DNA of 64,000 nucleotides. Origin: Ensifer sp. Root278. Lineage in GTDB: Bacteria > Pseudomonadota > Alphaproteobacteria > Rhizobiales > Rhizobiaceae. The notes beneath the pieces are model-generated. The model saw nothing but the letters and a program-made list of their open reading frames with translations. It was not told where the DNA came from and searched no databases. Of the stretch, positions 19,151 through 27,448 are shown piece after piece. Position 1 is the first letter of the stretch. The number at the start of each line of letters is the position of its first letter. Where the stretch lies: contig NZ_LMJJ01000042.1 in the NCBI RefSeq assembly GCF_001429285.1, positions 1 to 64,000 of the forward strand. Direction: 5' to 3'. The translations under genes and the position numbers were made by a program.

Positions 19151-19168
19151 ATTTGGAACGTTCCAAAT
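19151..19168. promoter_or_regulatory. perfect LacI-type operator before the second GMC gene
   Basis: ATTTGGAACGTTCCAAAT is a perfect 18-base palindrome sharing its 14-base core with the operators at 5043-5060 and (one mismatch) 4841-4856. It ends 10 bp before the ribosome binding site of the GMC gene, so repression may be by roadblock. A clear -35/-10 pair is not evident nearby; readthrough from the importer operon is possible. Confidence 0.75.
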
Positions 19169-19192
19169 GGCGGCGGCGGAGGAAAACAGGGA

Positions 19193-20848
19193 ATGAGCTA
19201 CGACTACATCATCACCGGTGCCGGCCCGGCCGGCTGCGTTCTTGCCAACCGGCTCTCCGAGGATCCGTCGGTTCGCGTGCTGCTGCTGGAAGCCGGTGGC
19301 GGCGACTGGAATCCGCTGTTCCACATGCCGGCCGGCTTTGCCAAGATGACCAAGGGTGTTGCCAGCTGGGGCTGGGAGACCGTCCCGCAGAAGCACATGA
19401 AGGGCAGGGTGCTGCGCTATACCCAGGCCAAGGTCATTGGCGGCGGCTCCTCGATCAACGCCCAGCTCTACACCCGCGGCAACGCCGCCGACTACGATCT
19501 CTGGGCTTCCGAGGACGGCTGCGCCGGCTGGGACTATCGCAGCGTGCTTCCCTATTTCAAACGCTGCGAAGACAACCAGCGCTTTGCCGACGACTATCAC
19601 GCCTATGGCGGCCCGCTCGGCGTCTCAATGCCGGTCTCGGCGCTGCCGATCTGTGACGCCTATATCCGCGCCGGCCAGGAACTCGGCATTCCCTATAACC
19701 ACGATTTCAACGGCCGCCAGCAGGCGGGCGTCGGCTTCTACCAGCTCACCCAGCGCAACCGTCGCCGCTCGAGCGCATCGCTTGCCTATCTTTCGCCGAT
19801 CAAGGACCGCCGCAACCTCACGGTCCGGACCGGCGCGCGCGTCGCGCGGATCGTGCTTGAGGGCACCCGCGCCGTCGGCGTCGAAGTCGTCACCGGCAAG
19901 GGTAGCGAGATCATCCGGGCGGAGCGTGAAGTGCTTGTCTCCTCCGGCGCCATCGGTTCGCCAAAGCTCTTGCTACAGTCCGGCATCGGCCCGGCCGATC
20001 ACCTGAAGTCGGTCGGCGTCGCGGTGAAGCACGACCTGCCCGGGGTCGGCGGCAACCTGCAGGACCACCTCGATCTCTTCGTCATTTCTGAATGCACCGG
20101 CGACCACACCTATGACGGTGTGGCGAAACTTCATCGTACGCTATGGGCCGGGCTGCAATATGTGCTGTTCCGTTCCGGTCCGGTCGCGTCCTCGCTCTTT
20201 GAAACCGGGGGCTTCTGGTATGCCGATCCCAATGCGCGCTCGCCGGATATCCAGTTCCATCTGGGGCTTGGCTCCGGCATCGAGGCCGGCGTCGAAAAGC
20301 TGAAGAACGCCGGCGTGACGCTCAATTCCGCCTATCTGCATCCGCGCTCACGCGGCACGGTCCGGCTTTCGTCCTCGGATCCGGCGGCAGCGCCGCTCAT
20401 CGACCCCAACTATTGGGAGGATCCGCACGATCGCAAGATGTCGATCGAGGGGCTAAAGATCGCCCGCGAGATCATGCAGCAGGCGGCGCTGAAGCCTTTC
20501 GTGATGGCGGAACGTCTTCCCGGCAATTCGGTCATCAGCGATGAACAGTTCTTCGACTACGGCTGCGCCAATGCCAAGACGGATCACCACCCCGTCGGAA
20601 CCTGCAAGATGGGGACGGACGCCATGGCGGTGGTCGACCTCGATCTCAAGGTGCGGGGGCTGGAGGGACTGCGCGTCTGCGACAGCTCGGTGATGCCGCG
20701 CGTTCCCTCTTGCAACACCAACGGGCCGACGATCATGATGGGGGAGAAGGGCGCCGACATCATTCGCGAGCGCCAGCCCCTGCCGCCTGCCATCTTTTCC
20801 CACGAACGTAACGACAGCCGCCCGCGCGCCCGCGCCGATATCCGTTGA
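19193..20848 (+). CDS. GMC family FAD-dependent oxidoreductase, choline/alcohol dehydrogenase type (second)
   Basis: 551-residue flavoprotein. The FAD motif IITGAGPAGCVLANRLS is at the N-terminus, the GMC signature AKVIGGGSSINAQLYTRG lies near residue 80, and the C-terminal active-site segment is TDHHPVGTCKMG, followed by NTNGPTIMMGEKGAD. It belongs to the branch of choline dehydrogenase and AlkJ-type alcohol dehydrogenases. The start at 19193 has GGAGG 10 bases before it. The gene is first of a three-gene unit with the Dabb and glycerate-kinase genes, under a palindrome shared with the first lacI operon. It probably oxidises a primary or secondary alcohol in that pathway. Confidence 0.9.
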   Translation: MSYDYIITGAGPAGCVLANRLSEDPSVRVLLLEAGGGDWNPLFHMPAGFAKMTKGVASWGWETVPQKHMKGRVLRYTQAKVIGGGSSINAQLYTRGNAADYDLWASEDGCAGWDYRSVLPYFKRCEDNQRFADDYHAYGGPLGVSMPVSALPICDAYIRAGQELGIPYNHDFNGRQQAGVGFYQLTQRNRRRSSASLAYLSPIKDRRNLTVRTGARVARIVLEGTRAVGVEVVTGKGSEIIRAEREVLVSSGAIGSPKLLLQSGIGPADHLKSVGVAVKHDLPGVGGNLQDHLDLFVISECTGDHTYDGVAKLHRTLWAGLQYVLFRSGPVASSLFETGGFWYADPNARSPDIQFHLGLGSGIEAGVEKLKNAGVTLNSAYLHPRSRGTVRLSSSDPAAAPLIDPNYWEDPHDRKMSIEGLKIAREIMQQAALKPFVMAERLPGNSVISDEQFFDYGCANAKTDHHPVGTCKMGTDAMAVVDLDLKVRGLEGLRVCDSSVMPRVPSCNTNGPTIMMGEKGADIIRERQPLPPAIFSHERNDSRPRARADIR

Positions 20849-20855
20849 GGTCCCC

Positions 20856-21173
20856 ATGATCCGCCATTGCGTCTTCATCCGCTTCCGCCCCGAAATCTCC
20901 GAGGAGGAGAAAGCAACGATCTTCGACGAGATCGTCGCGCTGAAATCACGGTTGCCGGGTTTCATGGCAGCCCATATCGGTGGCAATGTCAGCCCGGAAG
21001 TGGGCATGGACAAGGGCCATGGCCTAGGTTTCATCGTCGACTTCACCGATGCGGCGGCCCGCGACGCCTACCTGGAAGACGAGGCGCACCGCAAGACCGG
21101 CGCCAAGATCGTCGCTGCGGCCGAAGGCGGCGTTGCCGGTATCTTCGTCTACGACCTCGAAATTGCCGATTGA
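20856..21173 (+). CDS. Dabb family (stress-responsive A/B barrel) protein
   Basis: 105-residue small alpha/beta-barrel protein. The N-terminus MIRHCVFIRFRPEISEEEKA is the Dabb pattern, with the first strand carrying the HxV/F element and the later strand GFIVDFTDAAARDAYLEDEAHR. Members are dimeric; some are enzymes and many are of unknown role. It lies 7 bp after the GMC gene and directly abuts the glycerate-kinase gene, so it is part of the catabolic operon. It may be a small isomerase or lyase of this pathway, which is speculation. Confidence 0.85.
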   Translation: MIRHCVFIRFRPEISEEEKATIFDEIVALKSRLPGFMAAHIGGNVSPEVGMDKGHGLGFIVDFTDAAARDAYLEDEAHRKTGAKIVAAAEGGVAGIFVYDLEIAD

Positions 21174-22448
21174 GTGACGATCATGCTCGAAGCGCGCCCG
21201 TTCCTGACCCGGCTATTCGAGGAAGCCGTAAGAGCCGCCGACCCCTATGAGGCAATCAAGGCGCATCTGCCCGATCCGCCAAAGGGGCGGACCGTGGTCG
21301 TCGGCGCCGGCAAGGCGGCGAGCCAGATGGCGGCCGCCTTTGAGCGGCTCTGGAAGCATCCGTTGAGCGGGACGGTGGTGGCACGACACGGCCCGATCGA
21401 ACATTGCGAGCGGATCACGGTGCTGCAATCGGCCCACCCTGTGCCGGACGAAGCCGGCCTCGCGGCCTCGAGCGTGCTGCTTTACGCCGTCTCCAACCTG
21501 ACAGCCGACGATCTCGTGGTTGCGCTGGTTTCCGGCGGCGGCTCGGCCCTGCTGCCGGCGCCGCCTGAAGGCTTGACGCTTGCCGACGAGATTGCGGTCA
21601 ACAAGGCGCTCCTTGCTTCCGGTGCACCGATCTCAGCAATGAATGTTGTCCGCAAGCACGTGTCGCGCATCAAGGGCGGTCGGCTCGCTGCGGCGGCTTT
21701 CCCGGCGCGTGTCGTCAGCCTGGTGGTCTCCGACGTGCCCGGCGACAATCCGGCGTTCGTCGCCTCCGGCCCGACCGTTCCGGATCGCACTACGGCGGCG
21801 GAGGCACTTGATATCGTTGCCCGTTACCGCATGGCGCTGCCCGATGGGGTGATGGCGCATCTGCGCTCGGAAGCGGCAAGAGCGCCCGATCCGGACGATC
21901 TGCGTTTTGCCGGACATGAATGCCACGTGATCGCTTCGGCGAGCGTGTCTCTCGAAGCGGCCGCGGCCAAGGCGCGCGAACTCGGCATCGAGGCGCGCAT
22001 TCTATCCGATGCGATCGAGGGAGAGGCGCGTGATATCGGCCGTATGCATGCGGCGCTCGCTCGTGAGGTGGCGCTCAGGAGCCGCCCCTTCGAAAAGCCG
22101 GTGGTGCTGCTTTCCGGCGGCGAGACGACCGTGACGATCTCAGGCAAGGACTACGGAAAGGGTGGGCGCAACAGCGAATTGCTGCTGTCGCTGGCGCTCG
22201 ACATCGACGGCGTGGATGGCATCGATGCGCTTGCCGCCGATACGGATGGAATCGACGGTTCCGAGGATAATGCCGGCGCCTTTGCCGACGGTGAGAGCAT
22301 AACCCGCATGCGGGCGGCCGGCATCGATCCGCGCCTGCACCTCGCCCGCCATGATGCCTGGTCGGCCTTTGCCGCGAGTGGTGATCTCTTCGCGCCCGGA
22401 CCGACCGGAACGAACGTCAACGATTTCCGGGCGCTGCTGATCCGCTAG
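21174..22448 (+). CDS. glycerate 2-kinase / hydroxypyruvate-reductase-type protein (MOFRL, DUF4147)
   Basis: 424-residue member of the TtuD/GckA family, which phosphorylates glycerate to 2-phosphoglycerate, feeding lower glycolysis; older annotations call it hydroxypyruvate reductase. Typical segments are VVVGAGKAASQMAAAFE near residue 40, VSGGGSALLPAP near residue 120, VSDVPGDNPAFVASGPTVPD and the MOFRL-domain ALAADTDGIDGSEDNAGA near the end. GTG 21174 directly follows the Dabb stop (TGAGTG); ATG 21183 is an equally plausible start. As last gene of the LacI-linked operon it suggests that the pathway yields glycerate. A terminator follows. Confidence 0.88.
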   Translation: MTIMLEARPFLTRLFEEAVRAADPYEAIKAHLPDPPKGRTVVVGAGKAASQMAAAFERLWKHPLSGTVVARHGPIEHCERITVLQSAHPVPDEAGLAASSVLLYAVSNLTADDLVVALVSGGGSALLPAPPEGLTLADEIAVNKALLASGAPISAMNVVRKHVSRIKGGRLAAAAFPARVVSLVVSDVPGDNPAFVASGPTVPDRTTAAEALDIVARYRMALPDGVMAHLRSEAARAPDPDDLRFAGHECHVIASASVSLEAAAAKARELGIEARILSDAIEGEARDIGRMHAALAREVALRSRPFEKPVVLLSGGETTVTISGKDYGKGGRNSELLLSLALDIDGVDGIDALAADTDGIDGSEDNAGAFADGESITRMRAAGIDPRLHLARHDAWSAFAASGDLFAPGPTGTNVNDFRALLIR

Positions 22449-22505
22449 GACGCGGCTTTCTCGCAGAGATGTTAGCCGGATTCGGCGCCGCATGTGAAAT
22501 GCAAA

Positions 22506-22538
22506 CGCCGCCGCCGATATCCGCGGCGGCGGCGCTGT
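22506..22538. terminator. bidirectional terminator between the glycerate-kinase and transaminase genes
   Basis: Perfect 11-base GC repeat CGCCGCCGCCG (22506-22516) and its complement (22524-22534) with a 7-base loop, followed by CTGTTTT on the plus strand. It separates two convergent genes. Confidence 0.75.
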
Positions 22539-22559
22539 TTTGACTTGCTTCGCTTTGAC

Positions 22560-23897
22560 TTACTTGGCGCGCTTCAGCGCATCGCCAAGGATCGAAACGA
22601 TCTCGGCGAAATGCTTCTCTTCGGCGATCAGCGGCGGCGAGAAGGCGATGATGTCGCCGGTGACGCGGATCAGCAGACCCTTTTCGAAGCAATCGACGAA
22701 GACGTCATAGGCGCGGGCGCCGACAGCGCCGTCGCGCGACTGCAGCTCGATGCCGGCAATCAGGCCGATCGTGCGGATGTCGATGACGTTTGGCAGGCCC
22801 TTCATGGAATGCATGGCATCGTGCCAGGCGTCCTGCAGCTCGACAGCGCGGGTCATCAGGCCCTCGTCGCGGTAGATGTCGAGCGTGGCGATGCCGGCGG
22901 CGCAAGCGGCCGGGTGGCCGGAGTACGTGTAGCCGTGGAAGAGCTCGATCGCGTTTTCCGGACCATGCATCAGAGCATCGTGCACCTTGCGGCTGGCAAA
23001 GACAGCGCCCATCGGGATCGCGCCGTTGGTAAGCCCCTTGGCGGTCGTCACCAGATCGGGCGTGACGCCGAAGAAATCCGTCGCAAAGGGGGCGCCCAAG
23101 CGGCCGAAGCCGGTGATGACTTCGTCGAAGATCAGGAGGATGCCGTGCTTGTCGCAGATGGCGCGCAGGCGTTCCAGGTAACCCTTCGGCGGGATGAGCA
23201 CGCCGGTCGAGCCGGCGACCGGTTCGACGATGCAGGCGGCGATGGTTTCGGCGCCGTGCAGCGCCACCAGCCGCTCGAGATCATCGGCAAGTTCGGCGCC
23301 GTGCTCCGGCTGGCCCTTGACGAAGGCGTTCTTGGCGAGGTCGTGGGTGTGGCGAAGGTGGTCCGAACCGGGAAGCTGCGGGAAGACGCGGCGGTTGTTG
23401 AGGATGCCGCCGACCGAAATGCCGCCAAAGCCGACACCGTGATATCCACGCTCACGGCCGATCAGGCGGGTGCGGGTGCCCTGGCCAATCGCGCGCTGAT
23501 AGGCGATCGCGATCTTCAGGGCGGTGTCGACCGATTCCGAGCCGGAGCCGGTGAAGAACACGCGGTCAAGCTTCTGGCCCTCAGGACCCGGAGCGATCTC
23601 GGCGAGACGTTCGGCGAAATCGAAGGCGATCGGGTGGCCCATCTGGAAGGAGGGCGCGAAATCCATGGTCGACAGCTGGCGCTCGACGGCAGCGGCAATC
23701 TGGCGGCGACCATGGCCGGCATTGACGCACCAGAGGCCGGCGGTGCCGTCGAGGATCGTGCGGCCATCGGTGCTGGTGTAGTGCATGCCCTCGGCCGAGG
23801 CGAGCAGGCGCGGTGCCTGTTTGAATTGCCGGTTGGCGGTAAAGGGCATCCAATAGCTGTCGAGTACGGGAGCGTTGGGTTTGGTGTGCTGGTTCAT
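22560..23897 (-). CDS. class III aminotransferase (omega-amino acid--pyruvate / beta-alanine type)
   Basis: 445-residue PLP enzyme. It carries LWCVNAGHGRRQI near the N-terminus, FFTGSGSESVDTALKIA (phosphate contacts), FDEVITGFGRLG (cofactor Asp), and the PLP lysine in LVTTAKGLTNGAIPMG. The N-terminus, DSYWMPFTANRQFK, is that of beta-alanine--pyruvate transaminases. AGGAGG lies just before the chosen ATG at the complement of 23895-23897; the frame is open further upstream without a better signal. It is divergent from an XRE-cupin regulator of the PuuR group. Substrate could be beta-alanine, a diamine or taurine; the sequence does not settle this. Confidence 0.88.
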   Translation of the reverse strand: MNQHTKPNAPVLDSYWMPFTANRQFKQAPRLLASAEGMHYTSTDGRTILDGTAGLWCVNAGHGRRQIAAAVERQLSTMDFAPSFQMGHPIAFDFAERLAEIAPGPEGQKLDRVFFTGSGSESVDTALKIAIAYQRAIGQGTRTRLIGRERGYHGVGFGGISVGGILNNRRVFPQLPGSDHLRHTHDLAKNAFVKGQPEHGAELADDLERLVALHGAETIAACIVEPVAGSTGVLIPPKGYLERLRAICDKHGILLIFDEVITGFGRLGAPFATDFFGVTPDLVTTAKGLTNGAIPMGAVFASRKVHDALMHGPENAIELFHGYTYSGHPAACAAGIATLDIYRDEGLMTRAVELQDAWHDAMHSMKGLPNVIDIRTIGLIAGIELQSRDGAVGARAYDVFVDCFEKGLLIRVTGDIIAFSPPLIAEEKHFAEIVSILGDALKRAK

Positions 23898-24045
23898 GGC
23901 ATCCTCCTGAAGTCGGCGATTGACGCCATGATTTGATTTGCCAAACAAGTCCTTTTCTGCTGTCACTTAACTCATTGAATTTCATCGGGTCGATGCAGTG
24001 TGTTTGCGCTATTTCGAACAACCTGAACACCAAGGTTTGATCTGC

Positions 24046-24594
24046 ATGACAGTCGACATCGGAAACCGGCTTCGCCATCTGAGGCTCATGCACAATCTGT
24101 CGCAACGCGAACTCGCCAAGCGCGCCGGCGTCACCAACTCGACGATCTCGCTGATCGAATCGAACGCCTCCAATCCGTCCGTCGGCGCGCTGAAGCGCAT
24201 TCTCGACGGCATACCGATCGGGCTTGCGGAGTTCTTCTCCTTCGAGCCGGAGAAGCCGCGCAAGGCGTTTTATGCAGCGGAGGAACTGGTCGAAATCGGC
24301 AAGGGGCCGATTTCCTACCGGCAGATCGGCGAAAACCTCTTTGGCCGCAGCCTGCAGATCCTGAAGGAATGTTACCAGCCGGGCGCCGACACCGGAAAGG
24401 TGCCGCTGGTGCATGATGGCGAGGAGGGAGGCATCGTACTCTCGGGCCGCATCGAGGTCACCGTCGATGACGAGCGGCGGATACTGGGGCCGGGGGATGC
24501 GTATTACTTTGAGAGCCGGCGGCCGCATCGCTTTCGCTGCGTCGGGCCGGTGCCTTGCGAGGTGATCAGCGCCTGTACGCCGCCGACGTTTTGA
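24046..24594 (+). CDS. XRE family regulator with C-terminal cupin domain (PuuR-like)
   Basis: 182-residue regulator. Residues 1-65 are an XRE helix-turn-helix (IGNRLRHLRLMHNLSQRELA, TNSTISLIES), and residues 105-180 a cupin sensor (VPLVHDGEEGGIVLSGRIEV, then LGPGDAYYFESRRPHRF). This architecture is that of PuuR and related regulators of polyamine, taurine and amino-acid catabolism. ATG 24046 was chosen because it gives the family's normal N-terminus; an upstream in-frame start adds 16 unrelated residues. It is divergent from the transaminase across 148 bp that include AT-rich sequence but no palindrome I would defend. It probably controls the transaminase gene. Confidence 0.9.
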   Translation: MTVDIGNRLRHLRLMHNLSQRELAKRAGVTNSTISLIESNASNPSVGALKRILDGIPIGLAEFFSFEPEKPRKAFYAAEELVEIGKGPISYRQIGENLFGRSLQILKECYQPGADTGKVPLVHDGEEGGIVLSGRIEVTVDDERRILGPGDAYYFESRRPHRFRCVGPVPCEVISACTPPTF

Positions 24595-24598
24595 GGAC

Positions 24599-24620
24599 GG
24601 ACGGCGCCGGGGCGCCGTCC
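24599..24620. terminator. hairpin between the XRE-cupin gene and aatB
   Basis: GGACGGCGCC / GGCGCCGTCC, ten paired bases with a two-base gap, between two convergent stops only 34 bp apart. No T run follows on either strand, so terminator function is likely but not certain. Confidence 0.55.
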
Positions 24621-24628
24621 GCAGTACG

Positions 24629-25861
24629 TTACGAAAGCCGCGCGCAGGCGTCGGCGATGCGCGTCAACGCTAACTTCAGTTCCGCTTCCGAGGTCGCATA
24701 GGAGATGCGGAAGAACGGCGAAAGGCCGAAGGCCGAGCCGGGAACGACGGCGACGTGGGCATCGTCGAGCAGGTAGGCGCAGAAGTCCGTATCCGTCTCG
24801 ATCCTCTTGCCCGAGGGCGTGACCTTGCCGAGCATGCCGGCGCAGCCGGAGAAGGTGTAGAAGGCACCTTCCGGAACGCGGCAGTCGAGACCGTCGATGG
24901 CGTTGAGGCCATGGACGACCAGGTCGCGGCGACGCTGGAAGCTGGCCGTGCGTTCCTTCAAGAATTCCTGCGGCCCGGTGAGCGCGGCGACGGAAGCGGC
25001 CTGGCTGACGGAGGAGGGGCAGGAGGTTGCCTGGCTCTGGACCACGGCCATAGCCTTGATCAGGTCACGCGGTCCGCCAGCATAACCGATGCGCCAGCCG
25101 GTCATGGCATAGGCCTTGGAGACGCCGTTGACCGTCAGAGTGCGGTCTTTCAGGCGCGGCTCGAGCTGGGCCGGGGTGACGAAGCGAAAGCCGTCATAGA
25201 CGATGTGCTCGTACATGTCGTCGACCAGCAGCCACACATGTGGATGCTTCAGGAGCACGTCGAGCAGCGGCCGGTAGTCGGCAGCGCTGTAGGCGGCACC
25301 CGAGGGGTTCGACGGCGAATTCAGGAGCACCCAACGCGTCCTCGGCGTGATTGCCGCTTCGAGCTTGTCGGCTGTCAGCCGGAAGCCCGAGGAGGCGTCG
25401 CAGGGGATCAGAACCGGCTTGCCTTCGCAGATCTGGACGATATCCGAATAGGAGGTCCAGTAGGGCGTCGGGATGATCACCTCGTCGCCGGGATTGATCG
25501 ACGCCATCATGGCGTTGAACAGGATCTGCTTGGCGCCGGTTGCCACCGTGATCTCGTCTTGCTCGTAGGCAATGCCGTTTTCACGCTGGAACTTTTCGCG
25601 GATCGCCTTCTTGAGGTCCGGCGTGCCGTCGAGTGCGGTGTACTTGGTTTCGCCGCGCTTGATCGCCTCGCAGGCGGCGTCCTTGACGTAGTCGGGCGTG
25701 TCGAAGTCCGGCTCGCCAGCGCCGAGAATGATGACCGGCTTGCCTTCGCGCTTCATGGCTTGCGCGCGGGCGCCGATTTTCAGGATTTCGGAGACTCCGA
25801 TCGAGGAGATCCGCGAGGCGGGCTGAAAGCCCGCCTCCTTGACCGTTTGGTTGATGGTCAT
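24629..25861 (-). CDS. aatB: class I aminotransferase, aspartate aminotransferase AatB type
   Basis: 410-residue fold-type I PLP enzyme. Motifs: LGAGEPDFDTPDYVKDAA near residue 47, TPYWTSYSDI, LLNSPSNPSGAAYS (cofactor Asn), and the PLP lysine in VNGVSKAYAMTGWRIGYAGG; the substrate-carboxylate arginine is in FFRISYATS. Length and N-terminus agree with rhizobial AatB as I recall it. It lies 26 bp downstream of the ALDH7 gene on the same strand, so it is probably co-transcribed with the lysine-degradation genes. A role in converting 2-aminoadipate to 2-oxoadipate is inferred from that position; a general aspartate role is equally possible. Confidence 0.88.
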   Translation of the reverse strand: MTINQTVKEAGFQPASRISSIGVSEILKIGARAQAMKREGKPVIILGAGEPDFDTPDYVKDAACEAIKRGETKYTALDGTPDLKKAIREKFQRENGIAYEQDEITVATGAKQILFNAMMASINPGDEVIIPTPYWTSYSDIVQICEGKPVLIPCDASSGFRLTADKLEAAITPRTRWVLLNSPSNPSGAAYSAADYRPLLDVLLKHPHVWLLVDDMYEHIVYDGFRFVTPAQLEPRLKDRTLTVNGVSKAYAMTGWRIGYAGGPRDLIKAMAVVQSQATSCPSSVSQAASVAALTGPQEFLKERTASFQRRRDLVVHGLNAIDGLDCRVPEGAFYTFSGCAGMLGKVTPSGKRIETDTDFCAYLLDDAHVAVVPGSAFGLSPFFRISYATSEAELKLALTRIADACARLS

Positions 25862-25887
25862 GGTCGAATCCTACTTAAGTGCGCCGA

Positions 25888-27420
25888 TTATTCGATGTCG
25901 AACGACACGCCCTGCGCCAGCGGCAGAGCCTTCGAATAGTTCACCGTGTTGGTGGCGCGGCGCATGTAGGCCTTCCACGAGTCCGAGCCGGATTCGCGAC
26001 CGCCGCCGGTTTCCTTCTCACCGCCGAAGGCGCCGCCGATTTCAGCACCCGAGGTGCCGATGTTGACGTTGGCGATGCCGCAATCCGAGCCGTCGACCGC
26101 CAGGAAGCGTTCGGATTCCTGCATGTCGCGGGTGAAGATCGAGGACGACAGGCCGGCCGCGACCGCATTGTGGTCGGCAACGACGGCGTCGAAGTCGCTG
26201 TACTTCATGACGTAGAGGATCGGCGCGAAGGTCTCTTCGAGCACCGGGCCAGCCTGCTTCGGCATTTCGACGAGGGCCGGCTTGGCATAGTAGCCGTTAT
26301 CATAGCCGAGTTCGACGCGTTCGCCGCCGGTGACGGTGCCGCCATGGGTCTTGGCTTCGCCGATTGCCTTCTGCATGCTGTCGAAAGCAGCCTTGTCGAC
26401 GAGCGGGCCGACGAGGGCGGTCGATTCCAGCGGGTTGCCGACCGAGACCGAGCCATAGGCCTTCTTCAGACGCGGAACGAGCTGGTCATAGACGCTCTCG
26501 TGCACGAAGAGACGACGCATGGTGGTGCAACGCTGGCCGGCGGTGCCCATGGCGCCGAAGGCGATGGCGCGCAAGGCCATGTCGAGATCGGCCGAGGGGC
26601 AGACGATGCCGGCATTGTTGCCGCCGAGTTCGAGGATGGCGCGGGCAAAACGCTTGGCAAGGCGCGGGCCGACGTCGCGGCCCATGCGGGTGGAACCGGT
26701 CGCCGAAACGAGCGGAACCTTCGGGTTGTCGACGAGGACTTCGCCGACGGTGCGGTCGCCGATGAGAACCTGCGACAGGCCTTCCGGCGCATCGCCGAAG
26801 CGGGCGAGTGCACGCTCGAAGATTGCCTGCGAGGCAAGCGCCGTGAGCGGGGTCTTTTCGGACGGCTTCCAGACGACGGAGTTGCCGCAGACGAGCGCCA
26901 GCGCCGTGTTCCACGACCAGACGGCGACCGGGAAGTTGAAGGCCGAGATGACGCCGACGACGCCCAGCGGATGCCAGGTTTCCATCATGCGGTGGCCGGG
27001 GCGCTCGGTGGCGATCGTCAGGCCGTATAGCTGGCGGGAAAGACCGACGGCGAAATCGCAGATGTCGATCATTTCCTGGACTTCGCCGAGGCCTTCGGAG
27101 GTGATCTTGCCGGCTTCGATCGAAACCAGGCGGCCGAGGTCGGCCTTGAAGGCGCGCAGTTCTTCGCCGAGCAGGCGGATCAGTTCGCCGCGCTTCGGTG
27201 CCGGAACCAGGCGCCAGGCCTTGAAGGCTTCATGAGCCTTTTCGATCTTGGCGGCGGCTTCCGCAGCCGAAACCGTCTTGAGGTTGCCGATCTTCTCGCC
27301 GGTGACCGGGCTGTAGGACGGCATGTCGCCGCCGGTGTAGAGTTCCTTGGCGACGCCCATCTTTTCGAGAAGCGCTGCGGCTTCCTTGGTCACGTCGACT
27401 TTTTTGGTTGCGATGTTCAT
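25888..27420 (-). CDS. ALDH7-type aldehyde dehydrogenase (2-aminoadipate 6-semialdehyde dehydrogenase)
   Basis: 510-residue enzyme that closely follows ALDH7A1/AmaB. Characteristic strings are ISAFNFPVAVWSWNTALAL, ELGGNNAGIVCPSADL, GTAGQRCTTMRRLFVHE with the nucleophile Cys, and the ALDH7-specific tail SGAEIGGAFGGEKETGGGRE then AYMRRATNTVNYS. The family oxidises aminoadipate semialdehyde (in equilibrium with piperideine-6-carboxylate) to 2-aminoadipate in lysine catabolism. It lies 28 bp downstream of the D-2-hydroxyglutarate dehydrogenase-like gene and upstream of aatB, consistent with an operon for that route. The start has GGGAG shortly upstream. Confidence 0.92.
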   Translation of the reverse strand: MNIATKKVDVTKEAAALLEKMGVAKELYTGGDMPSYSPVTGEKIGNLKTVSAAEAAAKIEKAHEAFKAWRLVPAPKRGELIRLLGEELRAFKADLGRLVSIEAGKITSEGLGEVQEMIDICDFAVGLSRQLYGLTIATERPGHRMMETWHPLGVVGVISAFNFPVAVWSWNTALALVCGNSVVWKPSEKTPLTALASQAIFERALARFGDAPEGLSQVLIGDRTVGEVLVDNPKVPLVSATGSTRMGRDVGPRLAKRFARAILELGGNNAGIVCPSADLDMALRAIAFGAMGTAGQRCTTMRRLFVHESVYDQLVPRLKKAYGSVSVGNPLESTALVGPLVDKAAFDSMQKAIGEAKTHGGTVTGGERVELGYDNGYYAKPALVEMPKQAGPVLEETFAPILYVMKYSDFDAVVADHNAVAAGLSSSIFTRDMQESERFLAVDGSDCGIANVNIGTSGAEIGGAFGGEKETGGGRESGSDSWKAYMRRATNTVNYSKALPLAQGVSFDIE

Positions 27421-27448
27421 GGTCTGACTCCCGTTTTCCTGGCTTGAC

